DNA of 64,000 nt from Angiostrongylus vasorum (lineage: Eukaryota; Nematoda; Chromadorea; Rhabditida; Metastrongylidae), in contig JADANN010000032.1 in the NCBI GenBank assembly GCA_018806985.1, positions 2,625,501 through 2,689,500 of the forward strand, read 5' to 3'. Positions 53,913-64,000 of the stretch are shown here, piece after piece (the first letter of the stretch is position 1; every line of letters begins with the position of its first letter). The notes under the pieces are model-generated. The model was given only the letters and a program-made list of their open reading frames with translations, had not been told where the DNA came from and did not search any database. The position numbers and the translations under genes are program-made.

Positions 53913-55600
53913 CTGTACTGGCTATTGCGCTGTTCTTCCTTAATATTGTAATTAGTTGTGTGTGCCATAGAATACTGACCGGCCTGAAAAGATGTTCAGG
54001 CTGTCGATCCAGCTGATGTTCTTGTATTAAGATAACCATTTTTTTGTCATTGTCGCTATGTTAGCAAATCCTTTAGGACATGAATCTACCAAGACATAGA
54101 GACTTTATTGCAATACTTGTAGGTTATGTTATATTCTAGATCACATCTAAGATCCTCACTTGTCATCTCGCCTTTTATTTTTGAGCTGTTTACTTTACTT
54201 TATTATGTAATATCGACAAAAAGGTCATTACATTATTGCTAATTCCAAGAAGAAACAGCGAATTTTTTGCACAGTTCACAAAAGAATAAGCTACTATTCC
54301 AATATGCGACACAGACTCCGTGGAACCAAGGATAAGACCGTCTTGTTGCATAGAAACTAATACCTACACGTCATTGGAAACTATCACTCAGTCTATGGTA
54401 CTATCGGTCATCAAGAAGCTTTACTGGAACCATCTCATGCTCAACAGGACTGATAAACTACTAGGAGGAGAATATGAAATCGCATTGAAATTCGCTGAAT
54501 TAAGAGATGTACCGTGTCGCATTATCATCGGCTTTAAGAAGACCGATTTTTATCACTCTATCTGAAGTGGACTCACTTTATGTAAACCGAGAACTTCTCT
54601 AAAGAAGACGAAATCTTTAAAATTTCAGCCACCTCAGGCCAAAAAATACGTATTGACAACTTTTTTCTCAGCTTATAAAAAGCAATTCGTAACAACAGAA
54701 TACATTATTTATTAATGCAGAAGTTAATTGAAGGTCGGTCTTTCGAAGAATAGAGATTGTTCAGTGTTTTATTGTATTCATAACCTAGCTTACTCTATAA
54801 AAATCGTTTTGTTAATACTTAGGTTATAGTAGCCTTCAACAAGCATCCACATCTCAGTGCGCCATTCTCCTCAAGTGGTCGCTGCCGTTAGGTTATCGTT
54901 TTTTAGCAATCGTTAGGATCCTTCATGAGGATCTTGAACGAACGAAACGATTTGGTCGTGCTTCGTCTACGAGTAGAATAGTACATTGCAACTCTAGCAT
55001 TTGACAGGAATGAATGCAGACTTTGGTAGAATCTATTAGAATCCTATTATGGTCCATAGGAGGATGCGTAGTACTAATAGTAAGCTTCTGTGATCTTTTC
55101 GTCAAAATTTCCTACAAGCGACGAACTTCTAATAGTACTTATTACACTTGACAAAAAGTATTTTACTTAGTAAAATTCACAGACGGAAAGTAAGATAACA
55201 CTTAAAAACTATTAAGAAAACTCGTCAGATGGTTCACATGTAACAACAAATACAAATCTGCCAATAACTATCTTCTTCCTAAGAACACTGTTGGTGGAAG
55301 ACCTTCCGTGGCTTTTCGTATAGCCCTCGTCAACTTTTCTCTGGTTGTCATTGTACCATAGTCGATTTGCTCACCTTTTTTGCGAACCTACAAAATTCTC
55401 GGTCCAGTAATCGAATATTCGATCACGACCAAGCAAGCCTACATTCTGAATTCATCTAGGAAAAAAACTTCATCGTATCAGCTGTTAACTGGTACAAAGT
55501 CGAGTATATTTTCTTAGGTCCGAATAAATTAACAAATAGATGCAACAGGACGAACTTTCTAACGTCGTACTAATAGTAATGGTAACATCATCCAGACTTT
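53913..55600. other. Region downstream of the vWA-ZP gene
   Basis: AT-rich; no clear AATAAA could be assigned to the gene. A repeat H copy (GCAGAAGTTAATTGAAGGTC) lies at 54690-54765. Small frames at 54320-54565 and 54923-55105 have no supporting features. Confidence 0.4.
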
Positions 55601-55609
55601 ATATTCTTT

Positions 55610-55985
55610 TTACACGATAGATCTTCACATCTACTGTGCGGACGCTAACACTTATTGCATTCGACTCGTTTCCTCGAATCCATCACACACGAAGATCTTC
55701 CAACTTTTTGCATGTAGGTTCCACTGCTACTTGAGGGGAAATTCCCTTTCGTCATGAGTGTCATTTGATGCTGGCTTAATGAATTCTGTCCGGAATTCTC
55801 GGATAGCAAGGCCAGAGCACTCCTACTTAGATTTCATCAAAGTGAACTTTTCCCAGTCAACTCTGGCTGCAATTCCGCAACGACGGAAGTATCAGAGGTT
55901 TGGTAAGCCGTGGGTGGGGGTTCAAACAGCACCGTCGCTCGTGAGGAACGGTATTACTGTCACTACGCCACCCACGGCGTTAACT
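55610..55985 (-). repeat. SINE family C copy
   Basis: CTTCACATCTACTGTGCGGA at 55623 (tail side), TACTGTCACTACGCCACCC head near 55970. Confidence 0.75.
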
Positions 55986-56269
55986 TTATATAAAATGTCC
56001 GTTTAGGGAATTTACAAAAATATCATTTAAATATTTAAGTAATGAAAGGTATCTTAGCGGATATTACATAATTCTTTGTCACTAACGCTAGTCAAAGTAA
56101 GTAAATATGTACACGAAGCGAAATCCCAGCGAAAAACCTTACTTACAATGTAAATAAAGTGATAAAATGCACCATGAAAATACGGATGTAGAGATAAGAT
56201 AGCCACTGCTGTTGAAGAACAACACATCGGTCCTAGAGTAGAAATTATAACCTATTGCGTTAGATAAAA

Positions 56270-56570
56270 AGGATAAAAGATAAAGCTCTCGGCGTTGATC
56301 AATCCCCTGAGGAATGCGCCTTGCATTCGACTTCATTAAGCATCGTTTGGAGGTGACTGAATGCATACCTGGCCTTTACAATGACCTGTGGTGGCCTACC
56401 TATGTATCGAGCCAGTGCTGCTATCCTCCCAGACAATTCTTATAGCAATTTACCTACACCAGAGTGATGGAACACTTGGTTGGCCACGAGATTGCCACTG
56501 AGGCCACAGATCGATTCCAGGTGTGTGTTGCATGGCCCCTCCGACCACTGCGCCACACGCACCCTTTAGT
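56270..56570 (-). repeat. SINE family B copy
   Basis: AAAAAGGATAAAAGATAAAG tail side; GAATGCGCCTTGCATTCGAC; head GGGTGCGTGTGGCGCAGTGG on the minus strand at 56565. Confidence 0.85.
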
Positions 56571-56726
56571 CGCGTTAGTTATCGTATTTTATATCCGACA
56601 GCGGTTAAAAACAACAATTCGGTAAGTATACTGTGTCTTCTCGATGGCAGAGACTAACATGTAGGTGACTATGCATAATTCCTTCTAGGGAACGTAGGAC
56701 TACAGTCAACTTTTTGGCAGAGCAAG

Positions 56727-57125
56727 GTGGCCATTGAAAAACTCGCTCGAAGAAATGTTTTTTTTTGTAGATTGATACTTGTAGTGAGTAGATTTTCGCG
56801 GATTAAATTTGTCATGATACCAATGTTGGAAAAAAGCCAAAAATTGAATACGGTAAATGCAGATAAGCTCCTTACAGTTAACTATACAGCTGGCAAATAT
56901 GTGGTCGTGTGCATCGGCACCAATGGGCACTTTTCATCCTGCCATCACGCCTCTGTATTGGTGCCTGTTCATATGGCTTCTCACTTACCAGTTAAGCATA
57001 TACTTGAGAGCTGCCCTACTTCAATAATAGCTCACAAAATTTATCTTCCTCGTACATTATTCTGGTTCACGACGTGGCTTTACAATCTTGAGAATCAGAA
57101 GAAAAAATTTCCTTGGAAACAATAG
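56727..57125 (+). CDS. Unrecognised 132-codon open frame
   Basis: Longest intact frame of the last 10 kb: MAIEKLARRNVFFCRLILVV ... VNYTAGKYVVVCIGTNGHFS ... LYNLENQKKKFPWKQ, stop at 57123-57125, with AATAAA and an A-run about 10 bases later (57136-57148). No splice signals are needed. It could be a small gene, a retrocopy or chance; no domain recognised. Confidence 0.25.
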   Translation: MAIEKLARRNVFFCRLILVVSRFSRIKFVMIPMLEKSQKLNTVNADKLLTVNYTAGKYVVVCIGTNGHFSSCHHASVLVPVHMASHLPVKHILESCPTSIIAHKIYLPRTLFWFTTWLYNLENQKKKFPWKQ

Positions 57126-57419
57126 CAACCGGAAAAATAAAAAAAAACGTCGTACCAAATCGCAGGGGGATGCACCAATTCTTTAACGTTTTTGTCCGTA
57201 AAGGCCACAGATGATGTGTTCATCAGCGCTGACGGCGGATAAGGTAGAATTCTGCGTAAAATTTGAAATTTCTCTACGTGTTTACTTAATGTTTACGAAG
57301 TATGCACCCATCATTGAACACTACAGAATCGCCAGTCATGTTTTGTTGGAAGCAACTTATTACCTAATGTGATCACAATGTTAACTTTTTGATTTTCTGC
57401 TTACCACAATTTTTTTGGC

Positions 57420-57565
57420 AGAGTACTATGCGAAATACAACCACAATGATTGAGAGATATTTGCAAAACTCCGGACCGCAGGTGTCTGCTGTGGGGATCG
57501 AACACGCTATTACCCTTTCCGGAGGCTAACGCGTTCACCACCACACCATGCGGGTCCTTATTTAA
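57420..57565 (-). repeat. Family D single unit
   Basis: Best-preserved tRNA-like boxes of the family on the minus strand: GCATGGTGTGGTGGTGAACG and GTGTTCGATCCCCAC. Confidence 0.8.
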
Positions 57566-57799
57566 TGTGAATTGTAGAAAGACCATAGGTATTTATCACA
57601 GAATGGCTTCAGGTAATAAAACGTTATGAACGAGTATTTCTACGAAAAATGCTAGATTGGCACAAATCTTTGAGTAAAGTGATAAGATTTAACTGTCGAT
57701 GTCTATTTGGTTTAACTGTTACGCCGAAAGAGGATGGTTGCGAAAAGAAGCTTAAAATTTATAGGGCCACCATGTTAATCCTTTATTAATTCTTCATGG

Positions 57800-57965
57800 T
57801 AGGGTATGATGTGAAATGCAACCACAATGATGCTGAGATACTCGCAAAACTTCGACTCCAGCCCAGATTCGAACCCGTGATTACCCTTCCTGGGGGGATC
57901 CAGTGTTACACACTGCATCACTGAGGCCCTTGCTTTTCCATTGTCCCAGCTAGTTTTCTAAGTAG
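57800..57965 (-). repeat. Family D variant unit
   Basis: AACCACAATGATGCTGAGAT at 57819, minus-strand CAGTGATGCAGTGTGTAACA and GGTTCGAATCTGGGC. Confidence 0.75.
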
Positions 57966-58470
57966 ATTCCTTATTTTTTTAGTTTTTTTCTAATTTTTTT
58001 TATTAATTCAAGCTGCTTTCGTTATTTTTTGGTTGATCTTCTTTGAGTCCATTAATGAAGATCGCATGCTAGCTACATATATAATATTGTTCGAACTGCA
58101 GACAACTCTCAGTAAGTTTTTCAAGAATAACAAATTTGCTCAATACAGTAGGATGGGCTATTCTAAGGCCTACAGTAATTTCAGCTTTCATCAAAGTTCG
58201 GCAACTTGGACCTGTGTCTTTTAAACTGATCACGCGTCTCCATCATCTTCAAGCCATGTTTCGAAAAACACCATGGCGTTGGCAGATTCTTTGAATTGAA
58301 ATCACATATTGATGGAATATTACTGCGGGTTGCAGAATCCATCGAATTCGCGTAGATCCTGCAATGTTTACACATCTCATGACCGAAAAAAAACCGAAAG
58401 AGAATGGTAAGAATAAGGAATACGGTAGAATAAGAAGACCAAAAACGATTGTCACCAAATATTTACTAGG

Positions 58471-58686
58471 ATGCTATTACATTATTACGGTTCGTTTCAC
58501 AATTCGCGTCAGCAATCGAACTCTTCCCGTTGCTTCGTTCCCTTCCTATCACCATTCATGGAAATGGATGGATTCGTTCGTGGTGTCGAAGTTTTATTTC
58601 CCATTGTGGATGAACCACGTTCAACTACGAATTCAGTGTTACTGATTGACGCGCGCTACAGAAACTACCTTTCGCTCGCATTGTAA
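58471..58686 (+). CDS. Unrecognised open frame, possible terminal exon
   Basis: Ends EVLFPIVDEPRSTTNSVLL-type sequence and a TAA at 58684-58686; somewhat GC-richer than the flanks. No partner exon or domain found, so weakly supported. Confidence 0.2.
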   Translation: MLLHYYGSFHNSRQQSNSSRCFVPFLSPFMEMDGFVRGVEVLFPIVDEPRSTTNSVLLIDARYRNYLSLAL

Positions 58687-58800
58687 ATAGATGTACGGCC
58701 ATGTCTAATTCAACTGGTTTTAGTATCGCTAACAATGCCTAGATTTGTTAGCAAGCATACACGACATTTTTTGTAAAATTTTACTTTAAAAAGTTTTGTA

Positions 58801-59048
58801 TCTTTACCAATACCAAGGTCCACCGCCGTCCTGGGATCAAATTAGTCGCATGGTGGCAAATCTCTCTCTGATCCACAAAAGCTGCGACAGCCTGTGGTGG
58901 TGATGACCTGGGGCAGACTTTGGCCAGGCTGATCTCAGGATTCCAGAGAACGACAATGGCTAAACCAACAAATCTCCGAAAAAATTGGAGAATATCCTGG
59001 GGCCCACACAACCAGTGAGGACGGGCCGTTCTAGTATTCAAGTATTCA
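58801..59048 (+). repeat. SINE family A, 5'-truncated
   Basis: Begins in the middle of the family (ACCAATACCAAGGTCCACCG) and ends TATTCAAGTATTCAAA. Confidence 0.85.
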
Positions 59049-59582
59049 AATGTATCCTTAATAGATTAACAATACTGTTTATCCACTCAAAGTGCAGCTG
59101 ATTACTGTCGTTACGTTAACGTTCCAACTGCTTTATTACGGATGTGTGTTCGCCGAATATTCTAGGACAAGATGTTTGCACATTTTATTCGAAAATGCAG
59201 ATGGATCGGGCGCAGCGGTGGATTGAAAAACCGCTCAAGTCCAGATTTGATATCATTGAGATCGCAAAATTGTTTAGAACCAGAAGAGTTTCTTAGACCC
59301 TAAGAAACTATTGAAGTTAAAAAGCTTAAAGATCCAAGTTATCAGCAGAGCGTGGGAGCGCTTCCTAGCCAATCAAAAACAGCGGCTAATGAACCGTGGA
59401 AGTCACGTGCGATCCAGCGTTATCAGAATGGAAAACGACCTCATTGGCAGCTCAAGCTCACTTCGCCTCTACAGTAAGATCCAACCAGCAAACCTAGTTC
59501 GAACAAACTTTTGTGCCGACCTCTGTTGTTTCTAGACAATAGTTCTCCTAATTTAGTTAAGTAAGTCAAACATTCGTGTGGC

Positions 59583-59870
59583 GTACTCGGAGTGGTGTAG
59601 TGGTTACAGGTGTCCTGGAATACACATTGGCTCGATTCCGCGCCCTAAAGTTAATCAAACCTTCCATCCCTCCTGAGTCGGGAGATTGGTACCAGTCCTG
59701 TCTGGAACGATAGTACCACTGACTCGATAAATTGGTAGGCCACCGTCAGTCAATGTCTAGGCCAGATATGCATGCAAGTACCTCTAACGATGCTTGGTGA
59801 ACTGCATTGCACGGAGCATCACTCAGGGGATTGATCTACGAGAGCTTTATTCTTTTTATTCCAAGTCAAA
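59583..59870 (+). repeat. SINE family B copy
   Basis: Head ACTCGGAGTGGTGTAGTGGT with GGCTCGATTCCG B-box; ends GAGCTTTATTCTTTTTATTC. Confidence 0.85.
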
Positions 59871-60362
59871 CATTTTGTGATGACGAGTGCATATTCCTTA
59901 ATGATGGAGTTCTATGGAAGGCGAATCGCTCCTCCAGTTCATCACCGTCTTGATGGTCCTCCAGCAGCACAGGTCATGTTATACCCTTGGTGGAAAACAT
60001 TTCGGAACGTTCTGAAGAAAATGTGTTTTAACATATCACCCTTAGAGAGCTGCTTGAATCACAGAAAAAAAATAAAGGGGCCTTCCTAAAATGGTACATT
60101 AAGCTTCAAGTAACCCAATAAGCAATTGTTCCTTGAGAAGCCAGGGCACCGCAATCAATACCTATTCTTTGAACAACGACGATATTAAGCGACTCGCTGA
60201 CAATCCATTTAATCCGAATTCACGAATTTCTATGAATATTAAAACTAGCCTGACAGTGTGTCAGCAAATAAGAAAGGGAATAGAGTCTATTGAAGAAAAC
60301 GTGAAACATCGATAACCTCTTGTTTTACATTGTCACAATAAACCTATGACTAGATTTTCGAT

Positions 60363-60700
60363 TCCTTAATGCTAGTTCGATTCCGCTTCGGGCCAACCAA
60401 GCCACTCATTCCTTCGGGGTCGGGAAATTGGTACCGGACTTGTCCAAAAAAAAATCATTCTCTGCAATCCAACTGGGAACGCTGCAGTCCCGCCATCTCA
60501 GGACTCCTGGGAGAACTGACTCGTCCAACATTCCACGACATTCAAGATGAAGTGGAAATCCTCAAGCAGCAATCGAAGCCACACGTAAAAGTTGGAAGAT
60601 CTTCAAAGACAATGGATCCGAGGATACGAACCGAATGTGAGGAGTGCTGGGATCGGCACAGTAGACGTGTAGAAGGGTCATATGAAATAAAAAAAATAAA
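60363..60700 (+). repeat. SINE family C copy with A-rich tail
   Basis: CTAGTTCGATTCCGCTTCGG (B-box; A-box part missing), CAACTGGGAACGCTGCAGTC, tail AAATAAAAAAAATAAAAAAA at 60686. Confidence 0.85.
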
Positions 60701-61574
60701 AAAATTATGGAATAGTTTTTTGTCATGTTTCAGAAGTAAACATAGGCCTAGTGAGTGAATTGTTTGTAAAAGTTTCCTAAGAAAAAATTTCTGCTAGTAA
60801 CTTCACTTTTATTCGCTAAATTTTATTTTCTAAGAGTTGAGTATTCCTTAGTAACGATTTACAGTCAAACCTGTGAAGTGCTCCAGTTGAGACTATCATA
60901 AATGGCCAGACAAATTCCTTCGTCCAACTTGCAAAGACGAATGGCTGAAAAAAGAAAAATTGAGGTCAGATGGCTCGCCACAAAAACCACCGTAAGAAAT
61001 GATTAATAAGAATTTTTCCACTTTTTACATTCATGAAATTGAAGCAACCCAGTCGTATCCAACCAAGTTTCCGTTTCACTTTGGCCGGAGACGTTCTTGA
61101 GTGTCGGTCTGGGATGCAAAGTGGGTTCCATTCCCGCTAACGGTTTCACTGGAGCTGACATGATTACCTAAGGTTGTGGGAAGGTTATGTCGGAAAACCA
61201 GAGAATCTAGAATGCAAAGGTGCCCACCCACCCAAACAACAAAGTGCTAATTAAAAACAAGTTTCACAGTTGGAATCCGTACTATTCGCTCAGGGAAACT
61301 ATAGAAGTACTGAAGTAAGTAATTAGGATGAACTGCAATAAATTTAGCTATTAAAGGAAGCTAAATTGTAAAGCCATCACTTAGCAAAGGAAAAGTGAAC
61401 CTCTCTTCTGCTTTTTCATGAATGGTATTAGAAAAAGACGTGCATTCTCTGGCACCACAAATGAGTTCGGATCCGTGAAGATAAACCAGTCAGCCTCCTA
61501 AAAGTGTACCATTAGTAAAACAGTAATTTTTAAACTGACCGTCATCTAACCTCGGTATTAGTAATCAATGCCTT
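60701..61574. other. Spacer, no gene seen
   Basis: Mixed AT-rich sequence; nothing supported. Confidence 0.35.
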
Positions 61575-61745
61575 CTTGAATTGTTGAGCAACGACGAGGT
61601 TGATAAAGAGATTTATTCGGCTAACGTTTCGACGTCTTCGTTTTCTTTAGAGGCGATGATCCGAATCGATGGCCGACAGTCGACTCGGACCATCGGCTCC
61701 GATGAAGACGAAGACGTCGAGACGTTTGCCAAATAAATTGCTTCG
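61575..61745. repeat. Family E, short form (arms almost touching)
   Basis: TTATTCGGCTAACGTTTCGA at 61611 faces TCGAGACGTTTGCCAAATAA at 61718. The 280-bp arms are reduced to about 75 bp, leaving little but the motif region. Confidence 0.75.
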
Positions 61746-62044
61746 TCATCAGTATATCAATAGTGTTTATGTAACATTCAAAATATTTGAGTGAAAAACA
61801 AGGGACAAAATACCGCTGAGTATTCGATGTATGTTCTTTCCATGGCTTCTTTCCAGAGCGCATACGAGGAGTGATTAGTCCTCGTGGAGAAGGAATTACA
61901 TCGATGATACCATTTCTATAAATGTTAAATTGTCATGTAAAGCCTCGAGAAAGTTGATGCAGATCGATACAGGTCGGTATGGATCGATGTGGATGTCTCT
62001 GTCATGTAATTAGTAGAAAGTATCTTCTCGGTTGATAAGAACAT

Positions 62045-62115
62045 ATAAATAAATATATCGATTATTTACGCTGATGTTTATAGAAAGTCCGTCTCTTGAG
62101 TTATCTTCTCAGCAT
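62045..62115. repeat. Repeat H copy
   Basis: GATGTTTATAGAAAGTCCGT then CTCTTGAGTTATC. Confidence 0.45.
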
Positions 62116-62334
62116 TTCCTCTTATAAAATGCCCAAAATCTTGTCTAAAAATATCCTGATAATGTGTTAACTTTTTATTTTCTGTCTTTCTATTTTTCCG
62201 TGATAGAGTAGGATGAAAAATACAACCCCAGGTATCTAAGTCTTACTCATATCCCAGCATACCTATCCTGATGTTACTCTGGAGTTTAAAAAAACCTTGC
62301 ACCCATTTTCACGATCAGCTGATGTGTCAGGCCC

Positions 62335-62490
62335 ACAATGTTTCAGCGCTTCATCATGATATCGATGTCTTTCTAGATAGCTAACTGCATTGAAGAACGA
62401 GCGGTCGTCCTCGTGCCAGTATCACTCAGGCTGAGAACGAGTCGACATTTCCATCCAGAAGCCCAGCCAAGAGTAAACTTTAACCACAGC
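62335..62490 (+). repeat. SINE family A, decayed 5' half
   Basis: GTTTCAGCGCTTCATCATGA matches the start of the 7075 copy; CATCCAGAAGCCCAGCCAAG matches its middle; the 3' half is lost. Confidence 0.65.
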
Positions 62491-63449
62491 AAACCTCCTC
62501 AAGCATACAACGGCTACAATGATGCCAGAACTAAAACTGGAGGCCCTTCTGTAAAAATTGTTATTTTAGTCTACCTCGAGCGAACAGGGTTCACCATACA
62601 CTTTTGTTCGCAAATGAGAATGAATTCCTCACTGGTAAACACTAGAGTTACTTGATTATTAGAGAGATTCAGATGATAAGCTTGTAGAAATCAATACACA
62701 TTAAATCACATTAGATCAGCACACTGCTTGACAGGTTACCCGGCAGAATCGCTCCGACCCCGTATTAATATCCAGCAAGTTTATCACTGGAGAATAGGGA
62801 AAGCTTTATTGTCAAAAACAGCTAGTTACAGGTGACAAGATAGGCTTTTGTTTCTTGTTCTACTACTGACTATAAATCAGTTCAGAGTATCTCCGATAAA
62901 GACCGTGAACACTCTAAGCCCTCGAGCAGTTTTCAAGAAACGAAAAGAAAGAATCAATCTATCCAATCCTAATATTATGGAGCTAGGCAAATGTCATACC
63001 ATTTTTTACGTCATCATCTTGACCCATTCGTCTTCCGAGCAACACACAATGTAATCGAACAACTTGGCGAAGGATATCTGCTGCTAAAAAGAAGCTTAAA
63101 TGAAGAAGTAACAATGAGTGTCCATTCCTAGGAAACTACTAGCGCTATCTGAAATAAATTTCCGGAATTTACGAGCCACATCGAAAATATTTCCAAGTCT
63201 ATGACCCAACAACCGAAGGTGCACCGTGCAGGCGTGGAGATAAGTTCAACAACCAGAACGTGGTTACTAATAATTCAAACGGAGATAATCTCCAATTTGC
63301 AAAGATGATGGCATTCATTTTCTGCTGGCCATTTGCAAAATAAGAACTTTTTTATGCTGAAGAAACAGGACAGCTTTTGTTTACCTAGATTCTCTATTCT
63401 GATCATTACTCTTCAACCCTTTATTCCATTTTGTCTATTAAATAACCCG
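62491..63449. other. Spacer, no gene seen
   Basis: AT-rich; nothing supported. Confidence 0.35.
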
Positions 63450-63830
63450 TTTCCACATCTACTGTGCAGATCCCAAGAATTCTTCCCATTCGATTTATTT
63501 TCTCCTATCTATATTTCATTGAGTCCTTGAAGTTCGTTGCGTGTGAGTTCGGCAGCTTCCTGGGGATTTTCGTGTTCGTCATGAATGTCGTTGATTGCTG
63601 GACGAGTTGATTCTAGAACCTGGACTTGAATCTTGACATAGCCGTGCTAGAGCGTTTCTACGTGGATTAGAAGGAGTGAGCTTATTCAAGACAAGTCTGG
63701 TATCAATATAGCCACCCTGGAGCAATGGCTCATGGTAGGCCAAGGGCTCGGTAGAATAGGACATGGGTGGGTAGGATCATCCATGTTGTGGAAGGGACCA
63801 TAGTCACTGTGCTAGCCGATCGCTCTTCCT
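63450..63830 (-). repeat. SINE family C copy
   Basis: GTTTCCACATCTACTGTGCA at 63450, CATGAATGTCGTTGATTGCT, GACAAGTCTGGTATCAATAT; head with CACTGTGCTAGCC near 63815. Confidence 0.7.
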
Positions 63831-64000
63831 TATTCTTAGACAAAAAAGCACCTGCTTTCTAATACTGCCGGGAATCATTGTGATTAATCTCTTTCAAAAT
63901 GCACTTACTGCTTGAATTCCTTTCGTAGTCGAACATCTCAGCCGAGTTAATTAGATCATCTAACGTGGTAGGATCAATATGTGTGCAAAACTGGAATTTT

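Noticed and set aside
1..64000. Bacterial features (operons, CRISPR, Shine-Dalgarno sites)
   Set aside because: Spliced genes, polyadenylation signal and eukaryotic retroelements show this is nuclear eukaryotic DNA; no regular spaced repeats were seen.

Overview
This is eukaryotic DNA from a nematode, most likely a strongylid (hookworm-like) worm. The evidence is short GT-AG introns mixed with long repeat-stuffed ones, AT-rich spacers, a vWA plus zona pellucida (ZP) protein of the cuticlin type, and a very dense load of tRNA-headed SINEs, foldback elements, an RTE-like LINE and a Penelope-like element. Genus and species are inferred, not proven.

Two host genes could be rebuilt exon by exon. 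On the minus strand, 6480-3034, nine exons join in frame to a complete protein of about 371 residues that I recognise as the SPOUT1/C9orf114 (CENP-32) SPOUT-class methyltransferase. On the plus strand, about 19948-53912, a gene of some 34 kb encodes a secretory-signal protein with a Thr/Ser-rich mucin-like part, a vWA domain, an acidic linker, a full ZP domain (ZP-N and ZP-C cysteines), a furin-like RRFR site, one membrane helix and a short Ser/Thr/Pro-rich tail. This order resembles C. elegans CUT-6. Three coding fragments upstream (12829-12926, 14607-14968, 18662-18875) look like exons but I cannot name them.

The rest is mobile DNA. 1-1120: decayed LINE reverse transcriptase. Throughout: SINE family A (tail of CAAGTAT repeats, clear target duplications), SINE family B (tRNA-like head, tail of TTTATCC repeats), SINE family C (tRNA-like head, A-rich tail), family D (tRNA-like units often joined head to head as palindromes), foldback families E, F and G, and a short repeat H. 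30380-31475: Penelope-like remnant with a GIY-YIG region. 28205-29052 (minus): an unrecognised decayed protein gene inside an intron of the vWA-ZP gene.

The most interesting non-genic signal is a small motif, CTGANGA ... GAAAC with flanking complementarity, shared by the Penelope remnant and foldback families E, F and G. It looks like a minimal hammerhead ribozyme core with a variable seventh position. Several exons of the vWA-ZP gene also carry one-base frame breaks, mostly in homopolymers, so it is either mis-assembled or starting to decay.
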